Shown: in pieces, positions 10,801 through 22,095 of the stretch
Layout: every line of letters begins with the position of its first letter
How positions within the stretch are numbered: position 1 is the stretch's first letter
From: Dipylidium caninum
Taxonomy: Eukaryota > Platyhelminthes > Cestoda > Cyclophyllidea > Dipylidiidae
Direction of reading: 5' to 3'
Assembly (NCBI GenBank): GCA_017562135.1
Contig: QEYB01000412.1
Location: 310,001 to 374,000, forward strand
DNA: 64,000 nucleotides
Made by a program: the position numbers and the translations under genes
The notes under the pieces: generated by a model
The model's input: only the letters and a program-made list of their open reading frames with translations
Database searches by the model: none
Told to the model about the DNA's origin: nothing

Positions 10801-13800
10801 CCCCATTATGCCAGACCCAGCTGTGGCTGGAAGGAGCAACGAATGGTGTGATTGATGATGATGCTGTGGGTGGTGATTACCGTAGTAACCTAAATGCATT
10901 GCAGAGCCCATGTAAGCGGCCTGTTGTTGGGCGAACTGCTGTTGTTGGCTAGGGGGCTCAGAGAAATTTGATTGTCGCATCAGCGTGCCCATAAGCATGG
11001 CCTGACCCTGGGCCTGAGCAGCCTTGGCCGAGGGCGAGGAGGTTCGAAGGTCGGTGGAAGAGTGTCTATCCTGTTGTTGTCCGTGTTGCTGTTGTTGAGA
11101 TTGGGGCTGGTACTTCTCCGATTCGGTGTGGCCTGTTAAGAAGCCGTCTGAAAGAAATAAGAGTACAATCACCTCGATTTCTTCCTCTGCTAACACGCAT
11201 TCATGTAACATTCTCTCTTTCTGCGTCCCGTTGTCGCATATATGTGGGTTATTCAGCTGCCTGTCCATCCACCCGCCAGACCTTCTCTTATTCATTTTTC
11301 AACATTAACGATAAATAAATAACGCGGAGTTCATTTAAGTGTCTGTTGACGGCTCATTCAATTTGTCTGTTAAGTTACTCACTGTGTTTGACGCGCCGCC
11401 GACGGCGATATTTGCGTTGCCTTGCGATGCACAGGATGACGAGTATCAGGACGACCAAAAATATGATGAGTGCCAGTACACCCAACCCAATGAAAATTGG
11501 TTTATTTTCGGTCACTGTCCGGATCAAACTGAATGTTCCGAAGCTAGGAACCTATGAGGGCGAAAAAGAAGCGCAAAAAGCAGCATTTCGTGTTTCGTGT
11601 GGGGATTATACACCAATGGAACGAAGGAGGCTATATCGGAGGCGGTAAATGAAGATTAGGCATTAAGGAGACAGGAGTACGTCTAAGATATTCACGTCAA
11701 TAAATCATACGTCACATGTAATAATTATTACTGATGATTATTGAGTAATATGCTACGGATAAAACTGGAAGGTGAAGAAATGGGAAGAGGGGATTGAGCA
11801 AAGAATCAAGGAGAAAAGATAGCCATCAAAGAAACCTCACCTCAGGCAGAGTAGCGAACTTCGCTTCCGAAAACCGTGTAATCCGACGATCCCCATTCTC
11901 GTACTTCACGCCGTAGACAACCAATTGGTAACTGATAGACGTGTTAAGGTTGTAGATAAAGGCCTCCTAGCGATCGTGAAGAATAAAAAAAGGTAAGTTG
12001 TGTGCCAAAACATCATTGAATTCTTCCACTGATCGGTCCAGGGATTAGCTAGGGAAAGAGGCAAGGATCCGAGTAGGACAAAGACGTCGAGCAGAATATT
12101 AAGATGCATTAGGCAGGTTAAGTAGAGAAAGGAGGCACAAAAATGAGAAATCCTCCTCACCCTCGCATCGGAACCGTTAACTTGCGTCGCGCGATAGCGT
12201 CCGTAGCGTACAACAGCGTCGTTCTTCGTTGCCAACTCGCGAGGAGCCAAGTTAGTGGCATCAATGTCGCTACCCGACGATGTTATCTGCGACGACGATT
12301 GAGGCGGGTTGCGGAGAACTGGACGTATGAGGACGAGGAAGAAATCGGGTTTGAAGACCTCAGTGTTAGAGAGTTGATCACTCCCATCCCCATCATACTC
12401 CCACGTGACGTTGAATCTGCCGTCATGCTGTGCGGAAAAAATGGGGAAAGGAAAATGTAGAAGGGTCGGAGAGCGGGAAAGACAGGGCGATCCCAGAGGG
12501 TCAGGCGTTCTCCTCACAGCCGCGACAACCCATACCTCAGTCTTCCAGGTATTCCAAGTCTGAGAATCCTTGAACAGATTGGGGTAAATGTTTCCGAGGG
12601 AAGAAAGAACGGGTTGATCGGTACATGGATGGACGGATTGACGAATGAGTGGATGGAGGGCTAGTGAGTCGACGATGGAGTGCATGAACGTAAGGGCAGA
12701 CGGCATTACCACAGGAGAGGGGAACTCAGAGTTGATAACACTTACATAAGGTTGCACGGAAGTAATCCTCGGCGGCGGCGCATTGCTGATGTGATGTGTG
12801 CTGACGGGTTTGGACCAGTCTGAGGGCGGAATCACGTCCAGTCCGTTCTCCAAGGCGATGGCTCTCACACGGAAGCGGTAGGTTTTACCCGGTTCCAACG
12901 GTGAACCAATCACGAAACCGTACGGGTGTTTCCACTGTAGAAGAGGATGCGAACAAGACGCGTGACTACAAAACCCCAACTGCAGACAACCAGACGTCGA
13001 CTCAACCACCACTCGCTATGGCGTAGTCTGCATGTCCAACGCACCCACCACCCACCCAGCAGCCGACCCTGTCCTCCCTCCTCTGCCCCCCGCCGCTCGG
13101 ACAGCCTTGTTAATGAGTTCTTGAGGGGTATTATATAACAGAAACTACTAATCCAAGTATTCCAAAGCACATTGTCTACCCTTCGTTGATACACGACACA
13201 ATGAAGACCGAAACGGGCCAAAACGATCGCCCTCAACGTGTTTCAGCTGCAACCACGGGGAGTAAAAGAAGTCTCAAGGTCCTCTTTTCATTACATGGGC
13301 GCTACCACTTCCCCCATCTTCTCTGGCCATAATGACATGTGGGTTTTGATCCTATTTAGGCGCCATTGGTAGAAAAGTAAAGTATATTGTTATTCAAAGG
13401 CAGGGGCCGGAGAAGGTGGTGTGCAGGGGCGATAGAGCCAGAGGATATAGACGAGGCATCAATTTTAAAGAGGAGTCATAAGCTAAGCAGATCAGACAAT
13501 TAAACTCACCACCTTGTCCAGTCGTTCTGCCTTCGACCAGACCGCCGGTTCAGGTGGGACTAGACCCACCAGGGCCGGATTCAAAACTGACTGGCGAATG
13601 AGACTTGAGTAGTCAATCAAAAATGCAATATTTTGATGCGGTGTGGATGACGTCAGATCCAATCTACTACCATCACTGTGGAAGCCTGAAAAGAGCGTCG
13701 CGTCGCTCACGTTCCACGTCAGGTAGACGGCGAAGTTATCCAACGCCATTTCCACCAAGGGTGTCATCTCTTTGGTCGTCGCCATGTCTAGAATGGAGGC

Positions 13801-16800
13801 AGATGATGGAAAAGGATATTAGATTGAAGAGGCTCCTGGACATTACGAAGCCTAATTAACAATGCACGTAGCCATTCCCGTTAAGAGAGTGGAGGTAGGA
13901 GTCTGAAGGGTAAAGAAGTGGGGAATTTTGACCGTGGGGCGATTTTTAATCCACTCTCCAACTTGCACTATTTTAATAATCTTTTAACCGCTCTAGTCGG
14001 AATGTTTGAGTGCATTCATGAACAGTTGATGGCGGACGAACGCATAGAGAGGCAGAGAAATGAATGCCAGATAAGCAGTATTTCGCTACTATTTCCAAGC
14101 AATCATCGCTCAACAATCAAAGCAAGCAAATTATAGCCGTGAGATGAAGGACAGACAAGAGGTCACGTCTAAAGAATACCCAACCATCCTCGAAGGTGGA
14201 GGCATAGACGGCGAAAACTACGTTTACACCGACAAGCGCCCATTCCGTCGGGGCAGAGGAAATTTCGGGCTATCTTCAACGTAGAATAGAAGGTAGGAAG
14301 AACTTCCACCGAAAAAGACAGGTGGAGAACGATCTCCTATGTGGAGAAAGTTCACTAATGCGAAAGGTGAAAGCGTCTGCAAAAGCTTGAAGTAAATATG
14401 GTGGCTGATGAGAATAGATGACATTCGCATTTGGACGACGCGTTAAATTCGACGGCGATGACGCTTCTCTGCCCACCCCAAAGATCACCAATGTGAATGA
14501 ATTCTCAAGATCTGCAGGCCAGAACCCGATTTCACTCAAAAGCTGAGAAAACTACAGGGTCGAAGAGTAAACGTGGATCCAAAAGAATTATTTCAACTAG
14601 TCAATGATTCCACCTTGATTTAGCTCCGCGGTACAACAACAACTAGACACCTCAGAGTCATCCATCTTAGGAGGGAAGAGAAAAAGGAGAAGGGGAAACA
14701 GCATTTATTTTCACATTATACGATGCAGTTTTCGGGTCCCGACTGCAGAATTTAACGGTCAGTACAAGCAGTGTCAATCGCGCTCAGAAAAAAGGCAAAA
14801 GCCTTACAGATCACGGACGGAGCAAGGATTGTTCTCCTACCAAGGAAGGACAGCCTGAAGTAGGCACCTTGGTAGGTGGTGAGCCGTCCGGCGACACCAC
14901 AGAGTGTAGCGAAGACCAGACCCACGAAAAAGAGACCAATGACGGTCAATAAGCTCCTCAGGCGAGTCCGAGAGAGCAATGGCACTACTGCCAGACCAAC
15001 TAGTTTAGCCATCACTCAAAATCGACAGGAAAGGTATGGCCAACACAACGGGACGATAGCGACGGTGGTGTCACACAACCATAACGTCGCGATACACTAA
15101 GACTTAAACGCTCAACTCTTTCTGCTCTAAGTGGAGCTGAGGAAAGAAATAGGTTGAGACAAGCGGTGTGAAGGCCTACCTTCCTTGTGACTGGGTGCCC
15201 TGTGGGCACTCGGAATAAATTCCACGAGATCTGCAGCTGTAAAAAAAAGAGAGGCAGTTATCGAATGTGCTTTTTGCCACCACTTCAACAAAATGCAACC
15301 CATAACAGTCGGTGAGAGGGGAGGGGTCGGGCTATACCTTTCGTGACAACTTTATCGGAGTAGAGCGTAAGCAGAGCAGTAGCGGAGACCCATTCGTCAG
15401 TTCGGCCGTCCGCAGTGAGCGTTCGAGCTATGCACTGATAGAGGCCCAAATCTCCTTCTTTTACCGAATCGATGACCAGGAATTTGGCTAAAGTGGAACA
15501 GAGTTTCAGAAGTTTGAGTAAAGCGCCATCGAACCGTAACTTCTATGTTACTGGCAATTGTAATATTAGGTATAACCCACATTACCGTTGGGGTTGATAT
15601 GCTACTCAAAATAGAAATAAGTAGGGGAGTGAGGGGTAACGCAGTGTCATTACGACCAGCAAACCAATGCGCATACAAGAGTATAACTCACGATTGCGTG
15701 CATGGATCGGTTCACCATTGAAGAGCCAGAAAGGTAGCACAGAGGGGTCCGATGCAGAGCAACTGAACTCTGCCCGTTCACCCAAGGAGGTCACACGCAC
15801 GTCATGAGGCGGTTGAGAAAATCGAAGACGGGCTTAAAGGGAAGAGGAAGAGGTGGTGGGGTAAGAATGTGCTCCAAAGGCTCCAGACAGCCAATGTCAA
15901 TAGAAAACCGCATATTCCCCTGCTTGTGGCATCCCCCAGCTGCTAATCTGTCCAAGTGGTACATTTTGCAGCTAATAGAAAGGCCGAATCATTGCTTTCG
16001 AGTGGTTGCAGACCTTGACGCAGAAACAATTTAAAAAAAAACTGACAAAACCACAGAATGTTTCATGACCTCATAGAAAGGAGAGCAGGGGAGAGGGAGA
16101 CGAAGGGCTGGTGGTCGAATGGAGCCAATTCGACTGACGTCCGTCGTCTTCCAGGCGGGTTTACAAAGAAGACCACTCCTGATCACTCCTCCCTCCCCCA
16201 TCATCCCCCCTTCAGTGATGGGAAGCGGCTCACAAAATCAAGGCAGCAGATCTCGTTTTCTCAATGTGTGCCTCCATGTTCTGGGGAGGAGGCAGAGTCA
16301 AATGGGGAAGAGTGATGTCCCACCACATCAAATATCGTCTATTTCAAGGGTTTGATTTCAAAAGAGACTTCCAACTGTCGAAATTGCAAGATCCATGTAG
16401 TGCGTTAGAGAGCTATAGGACGCAGACTATCCCCTTCGTTTTACTATCCCATTTCAAAGGAATTTCTTGCCACCACGTAAGGATCTGGGGTGTCTGCTTG
16501 TCAAAGGAACGAGGATGATTCATGCCGTACTGTCCAACTTTCAGGTTATGCTGCATTACATCCCCTCCGCCCCCACCACCACGAGGAACCCCTTGACATT
16601 TTATTCCCTTCGAGGAGTAAAAACCAAGGTCAGCATGAATGCCAGAACTCACGTTTAACCACCAAGGTTGCGGAAAGACTCTGATGGTCCGTGGAGCACA
16701 GATAAACGCCCTCATCCGAGAGTTGCACATTAAACAGGGGAAGTAAACCTGCGAGAAAAGGTAGGTGAACGTGAGTGATTGGGTCGGAGTTCGAATTTTT

Positions 16801-19800
16801 GTAGTTAATTAGAGGATTGCTAGGACACTCGTTTCAGGAAGATTGAGAGGCACATGCGGACACTAGTGTGATTATTAATCTCTCGTCGTCAGGACTCGTG
16901 GGAGCCAAGGTCGAGGCTGGAACAGCCGAATTTGCTTGAGGCCCAATGAACCATAGAACCGACTTGGATGTGACTGAAGAGTCTCAGTGCGCCGCCATAG
17001 CCTATGTCTCGAATTTCGCCTTGACGTGTTGATACGATAAGCGACAAAGCGAACTGATAAGGCATAATGCGGTGTCCTGGCGGCCACAACAGTTGCCTCC
17101 ATGGGAGACAGTGTATAAGTCGACAGCGCCACCTTATCGAGGGTGACCAAGGGAGGCGATGAAGCAACGCGGACGTCGCCAAGACTAGACAGGTCAAGCG
17201 GTTGGCAGTCTTATTGGGGAAGGCGTAGGTGTGATCGTGTTTAACTTCTGCAAACCGAGACTATCCGGACTTAATCCCGTCCATAATTGCCATGACTTAA
17301 ATCACCTTAGCTGAAAACCATATAATATGCGAACGTCTGTATTTAGAACGAGATCTAAGGCAAAGGAAAAAGAGTCGGAACTTTCGATCACCTCTCCATC
17401 GCTTCAAAAGAACCGGACCTTCATCTCCCAAGGCATTTCAAATTCCACCTTTCCATTGCGTGATTGATGCCACCCTCGGACGACACAAGGCGAAATGAAT
17501 GAAGCGGCTCTACAAGAACCTGCCAGCGGGCCACCCAGTTAGGTGTGGATTTGCCATTACAATGAGAGTACAGAATCTTCTATCATGGATTGCGTCCATC
17601 CTTGAGACGGAAACAACGAAAATCGGTGACACTTTGGAGACTGAACAATGCGACCGTCTGCCCGAGCTCGGTGTGCGAATAAGACTTTTCGGTGTCGTTA
17701 GTGAAAGTCGACTTTGCGTCACCATGAGGCGGAGGGCTGACCTCAAAACTGATGAAATAAGGACGCGCACAAAAGGTGTGGAAAGGAATGACGAACCAAA
17801 ATTCTCATCCATGATGTGCCGATTGTTCTGCGTGTTGTGCAGGAAGGTGCGCACGACGGGAGGAGGGGCGCCCTCCATTATGCAAATTAAGGTGACATTG
17901 TCGCCCTCCCGAACCAAAATTTGTCTCGAGGCAGCTGCTGAACTGTTGTCCTGGGGCGCCAGATTCAACAGAGGCCGCACGGGAACCGGTTTGTCTGGAG
18001 CTGACCGAGATAATAAAGAAAAATAGAGATTACAAGGTACTTTGTGCGAGTGATATGGAATGTGTGTCATTCTTTGCATGATTGTCATGACGAAATAAAG
18101 CTCACCAACACATGAAATAATAATAAACTGTTAGCCCATTAAAAGACGTGGGGAAGATGTTTATTTGCCGTTAGTGTATTTAGGATGGATAATACCCAAA
18201 TGGTTCTTTCTAAAACTGTGGCTGTTGGAATGGTAGATGGGAGGAACCGACTTACTTCTTACTTGAAGGCGGACAATTTCGGGTGACCAGATATTCCCTC
18301 CAGTCACGGGATTGGTCAGTTGACATCGATAGTCCCCTTCGTCCGAGGTTTTCAGTCTACTGATCAGTAGAATTACCTGGTCCTCATTCGGCCGATGAAC
18401 TATCTTGTACTTTTCTACAAAAATGTAATGCAACTGTCAGCAATTGCCACTTAATGGTCTACCGGCATTGCTAATAGTTCAAATCAAGGACGACGCCTGG
18501 CTGAGAGAGTGGACAACAGAGCGAGCGGGTACATCAGAACAACACAGCAGTGATTGGAGAAGCGGGGTAAAACAAATGGGCAAAAAGATAAACAAAGGAA
18601 CGAACAAAAACAATCATTACCTTTTCCGCCGATGCCTAAAAACAACCGGAGTAAGTGATTGAATGAGACCGGCATAAGGGAAATATGGCGGCAAGTGGTG
18701 CGGATGAGGGGTGGGCGTGAGGAGTGGAGGCCCTGAGCAAATTCAAGGGTCGCCTTTTGAAAAAATAGCAGTCGACTGGTCGACCAATTTTACCGGTTAG
18801 TGCAAGTTAAACGCGAAGGAGACGTCATGCTCTACTAAGCTTATGTCCACTGTCTCCGCGCCACTAATTTAAGCTCGCATGAAAACACCCAATTGACAAT
18901 GCCACAGCGAATTTTGACCGGGTCGATTAAGTGGGAATGGCAAAACACACAAACAAGGGGATTTAGACTGGTGACCCATGCATACGGCCGTCCAAAATTA
19001 CTGTCAGTCTCAACATCCACCAAGTCAACCGTCCCAGACAAATGAGCAGCTTGCTTAGCGGGAGGAGGGACTATGTTAAAAAGGATGGGTGGAACAACGG
19101 TAGAGAGAGAAAGAGGGGAAGAGGGAAAGAAGCAAGCACTCACGGGAGTTGGTAATGAAAGTCCCGTTGAGAAAGAATTGCACGGTAGGTGGTGGCTGAC
19201 TGTCAGGCGGAATACGGCAGCTGATGAACCCTACATTACCGTTGATGAACTCCTGAACTCGCACTTTGCTCGAAGAGATGGGGAACTCAGGAAGTTCTAA
19301 AAATGAGAAAGAAGGAAAGAGAAGACCATGTGTGATGGAGATGAGGGGTGGGGGGGAGAGGATTGTCTTCGTTCTTCCGCCCTTACGAAGTATGTTCTCA
19401 GCGGAGCACTTACTCTGGAGGCGGAAGTTTTAAAGGTTTCCAACTCCGTTGCCGCCCATCTCGTCGTCCTGCTTTTTCCCCAACTATTGCGGCCCTGAAA
19501 GCATTGAGCACCGAGTGTCCAACACATACCACCCAGAGGGAACCCAAGACTTTGGATGGCAGAAAATACCCGCTACACCGAAGTCACCTGCTTTGAGGTC
19601 ACGAGGCCCGAACACGAAGGCAAGGTAGCGCAATTTTTTGGTCCGACATATAACCTCAGCCTTGACCTCAGGCAATTACTCCCATACTAATGGATGAATC
19701 AACCGAAACAGAGTCGCATTAGTGCGAGGTAGGAAAATGATGCTGATCTACAAAAGCATCTGCAGTAAATCGTGGCACCAGCCCACTCCGCATTCAAGTA

Positions 19801-22095
19801 GATTCATCCAGGTACTCCTCCACGGATGGAAAGCTGGCTAGTGTAGTCAAAGACTTCCACTCAATTCCTGGGAAGGAGGAGTGGACGAGATCGAGAACGG
19901 GTGGCGGAATGTCTACCGAGGGCTGGACCAGAACGAGAGGGAGGAACAAGAAGAGGGTACGGCGTAATAAAAAGCTGCAAATTTTATAATAATAACTTTG
20001 AAATAGAACCTAAACTACCTACTTGCTTGTACTACCCGAAAAGGAGCACTGAGAACGCTGCCGAACATCGTCGTCGCCCTGCAATGTACATCCATAGAAT
20101 CTATCTGCCAGAGCTCCGAGTTCTCGGCCTTCCGGTCTCCACCCGCAAATACCATCAGGCTGGTCACGCCATTTGAAGAAGCTGGAATCTTGTTGTCAAC
20201 GGAGGCGTTCAATGGTAAAGAGGCATAGTATGAGACGCTGAAGACACTTGATGGACTGAAGATGATAGGATCCAGAGAGAGGGGATTCCTGTTGGTGGAG
20301 GGATGAGCGATGAAGAAAGAGATATTGGCGTTGGGAGGCCAGAATTCGCAGGCTAACTGAGGTCCCGGCTTCTTCCGATCCCAGTAGGTCACAGGGTTAG
20401 GAAGGGAGATGATGCTGGGAATAACTTAGAAGTGGAGAGGAGGAAAGGTAAAAGTGACTTAACGTCCGATAAATACTACCACTTATCATACACTCGTCCA
20501 CCTAAATAGCTGCTTAGCACCATGACCAGCCAGCCCCGTTGCTAGGCTAGGGTAAAATCGAAAATAACAACATCCCCTTGCTACAATGCTTGTCCAAGTC
20601 AAGTCTGAACTCAACCGTCTGCCGTATGAAACAGTGTCGGAGAAGGTAGTGGCCGGGGGGATTGTGAACGCCTCAGACACTCGTCTGTTACTGCCGATGT
20701 CAACGGAGGAGATTAACAGCCTACCAATCAGCTGTTTATCCGACAAGAGTGAGAAAACACAACTAATTTCTCATTGAGTGCACTGCGATGTACCACAGCC
20801 AATCCCCATCACACAATGAGATTTGTTTACATAAGCCCTAGAAGTGTAGTCGCTACTGTTGTTTACTAGAGTTGTACACATACAGACATGCGTGCGTTTG
20901 GATGGACGCCAAGTTGGAGGAGTCGGACAGGGCTAGAATTTGGGAGAGCTGAGAACCGTTAACGAGAACTCTTATCGTGAAAAGAGGGAATAGCGAGGAG
21001 TTCGCGGAGGATTAATATTGCGGACTACCAACATCATCTACTCGACAATAGCTTCATCGAAGGTGAAAAGGAGTTGACAGACCGAATCGGGAGTTGTAAC
21101 AGATTCAAAGCAGAAAGGAAAAATTACGGGGGAATTTATTTTCTTAGGAATGGAACTTTGTCCGCTATGACTAGCAGCACTTTTACATTCCTCCCCTCTC
21201 CCCACGACCCACAAAGTCTGGTATGTTGCCCACACTTGCGAGCTGTGCACGAGGGAGAAAAAAGCGATTCACCCGTTTATGAGTGTTGGAGGCGAAAAAT
21301 TTCCGTCGGCCGAGGACGGAAAACGTGTTTTTTAAGGGCAATCACGTTGTGACTTCCCCTCTCCGCCCTCGCCTCATCGACTAGCAGAGGACAGGCTCAC
21401 TCTACGTTCATGTGCGGTTATCATCATGACCAGAATAGGCAAGAGGTGGAGCTTCGCGGCCAGTCAGTTGACCGAAGAGTTGAACTAAAAGTCCACGACT
21501 TGTCGAAGGGAAAGAAGTAAATTTGTGGAGGTGGGAAAGAGAGTAACTTTGTCGTTAGGACCGGCTCGCTCGGGTAAAGGAAGGAATTCGATATTCTCCT
21601 TTACACCATCTCTCACTCGCTGCTTAATCGAGAGAACAAGAAGAGGGGCCGCTACAAAACCCGCCTACACCAATTCTTACACTCACTAGGTTAACTCGCT
21701 CAAGAGTTCAGCCCCACACTGCCTACCAGCGGATGGACAAGTGGACCTGGACGAAGGGAGGATAGCAGAAGGGAAGTAGGCATTAATCGAATAATTAGGC
21801 CTCCGTGATGCTGGCGCGGTAATGGAGCGCTCCATTCAAGCCCCAAGGTCCAAAAAAGTGATGAGTAGGTGATAGGCTCGACCTCACACTATCCAAAAGG
21901 GAAAAGGATAAAAAAGACTCCTCCCGAGATGACTAATTCGCATGCACACAGGCGAACGACGACCACAGCTAAGGCAATAATTCGCCACTTACTTCGTATC
22001 CTCACATCGTCGGCGTCAGATGAGGCAGCAGTTACTACTATGGCATTGAGAAGAACAAAAATCGCGGCGACGCAGAAGGCGACGGTAGGTTTCAT
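7811..22095 (-). CDS. Ig/FN3 cell-surface receptor (Turtle/IGSF9- or Roundabout-like)
   Basis: A single-pass receptor built from many minus-strand exons. The ectodomain exons join in phase 1: Ig1 20414-20023; Ig2 19296-19144 and 18414-18256; Ig3 18000-17797 and 16748-16653; Ig4 15832-15692 and 15487-15338; linker 15236-15180. FN3-1 is 13787-13510 plus 12934-12746, and FN3-2 is 12427-12161 plus 11966-11841. Ig cysteine motifs are clear (TLICIMEG, SDEGVYLCS, AEFSCSAS, GDLGLYQCIA). The membrane exon 11551-11383 has a long aliphatic helix followed by a YRRRRR anchor. Tail exons include 11147-10525, 9997-9829, 9689-9491, 9418-9301, 9226-9032, 8957-8748 and a last one ending at 7811. A signal-peptide exon fits 22095-21993, but its phase does not match Ig1, so an exon between them is missing from the model. 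Large introns lie at 13788-15179 and 16749-17796. The 4 Ig + 2 FN3 order and basic anchor favour Turtle/IGSF9 over Robo (5+3), but this is not settled. Confidence 0.7.
10525..11147 (-). other. Low-complexity cytoplasmic tail exon with polyglutamine and proline runs
   Basis: This 623-nt exon encodes Gln-, His- and Pro-rich sequence. It includes an eight-proline run (IQSPPPPPPPPGHLG) and a run of about nine Gln after DYY. Proline runs of this kind bind EVH1, SH3 or WW domains in other guidance receptors; that role here is inference. The Gln codons are mostly CAA, seen as TTG repeats on the plus strand at about 10582-10612. Confidence 0.8.
11383..11551 (-). other. Transmembrane exon of the receptor
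   Basis: This exon encodes a short juxtamembrane segment, then an uninterrupted aliphatic stretch (GLGVLALIIFLVVLILVIL), then Cys and an Arg-rich stop-transfer sequence. It follows the last FN3 exon in phase 0 and passes to the tail exon in phase 1. It fixes the topology, with Ig/FN3 domains outside and the Gln/Pro-rich tail inside. Confidence 0.9.
12751..13329. repeat. Duplicated segment, copy A (inside the receptor gene)
   Basis: This segment covers almost all of FN3 exon 12934-12746 and about 400 nt of the intron 5' to it on the minus strand. It reappears nearly unchanged at 28799-29448 in the same orientation. Because intron sequence is included, the copy was made at DNA level and not through mRNA. 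Confidence 0.9.
20415..21992. other. Intron or unresolved 5' part of the receptor gene
   Basis: An additional small exon linking the signal peptide to Ig1 must lie here if the signal exon belongs to this gene. A candidate open frame at 20486-20746 was tested and fails on codon phase. I see no confident exon. Confidence 0.4.
21993..22095 (-). other. Candidate signal-peptide exon of the Ig/FN3 receptor
   Basis: The ATG at 22095 is followed by MKPTVAFC and a run of hydrophobic residues (about 18) ending near VVTAAS, a good signal peptide with a plausible cleavage site. A gtaagt donor closes the exon at 21993 in phase 1. It sits upstream of Ig1 on the same strand, where a secretory leader is expected. 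Phase does not match the Ig1 exon directly, so at least one exon in 20415-21992 is unresolved. Confidence 0.55.

Noticed and set aside
14752..15015. Hydrophobic minus-strand frame that could be a second membrane segment of the receptor
   Set aside because: The exons on each side (15236-15180 and 13787-13510) join directly in phase, and the true membrane exon is at 11551-11383.
17499..18026. Long plus-strand open frame of 175 codons
   Set aside because: It is antisense to the Ig3 exon, which has clear Ig motifs and correct splice phases. The plus frame has no domain.
19484..19920. Minus-strand open segments that might be extra Ig exons
   Set aside because: Their possible splice phases do not fit, whereas Ig1 (ending at 20023) joins Ig2 (starting at 19296) directly in phase.
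20486..20746. Candidate exon linking signal peptide and Ig1
   Set aside because: The only acceptor opens a frame that fails both flanking phases and the donor is weak.
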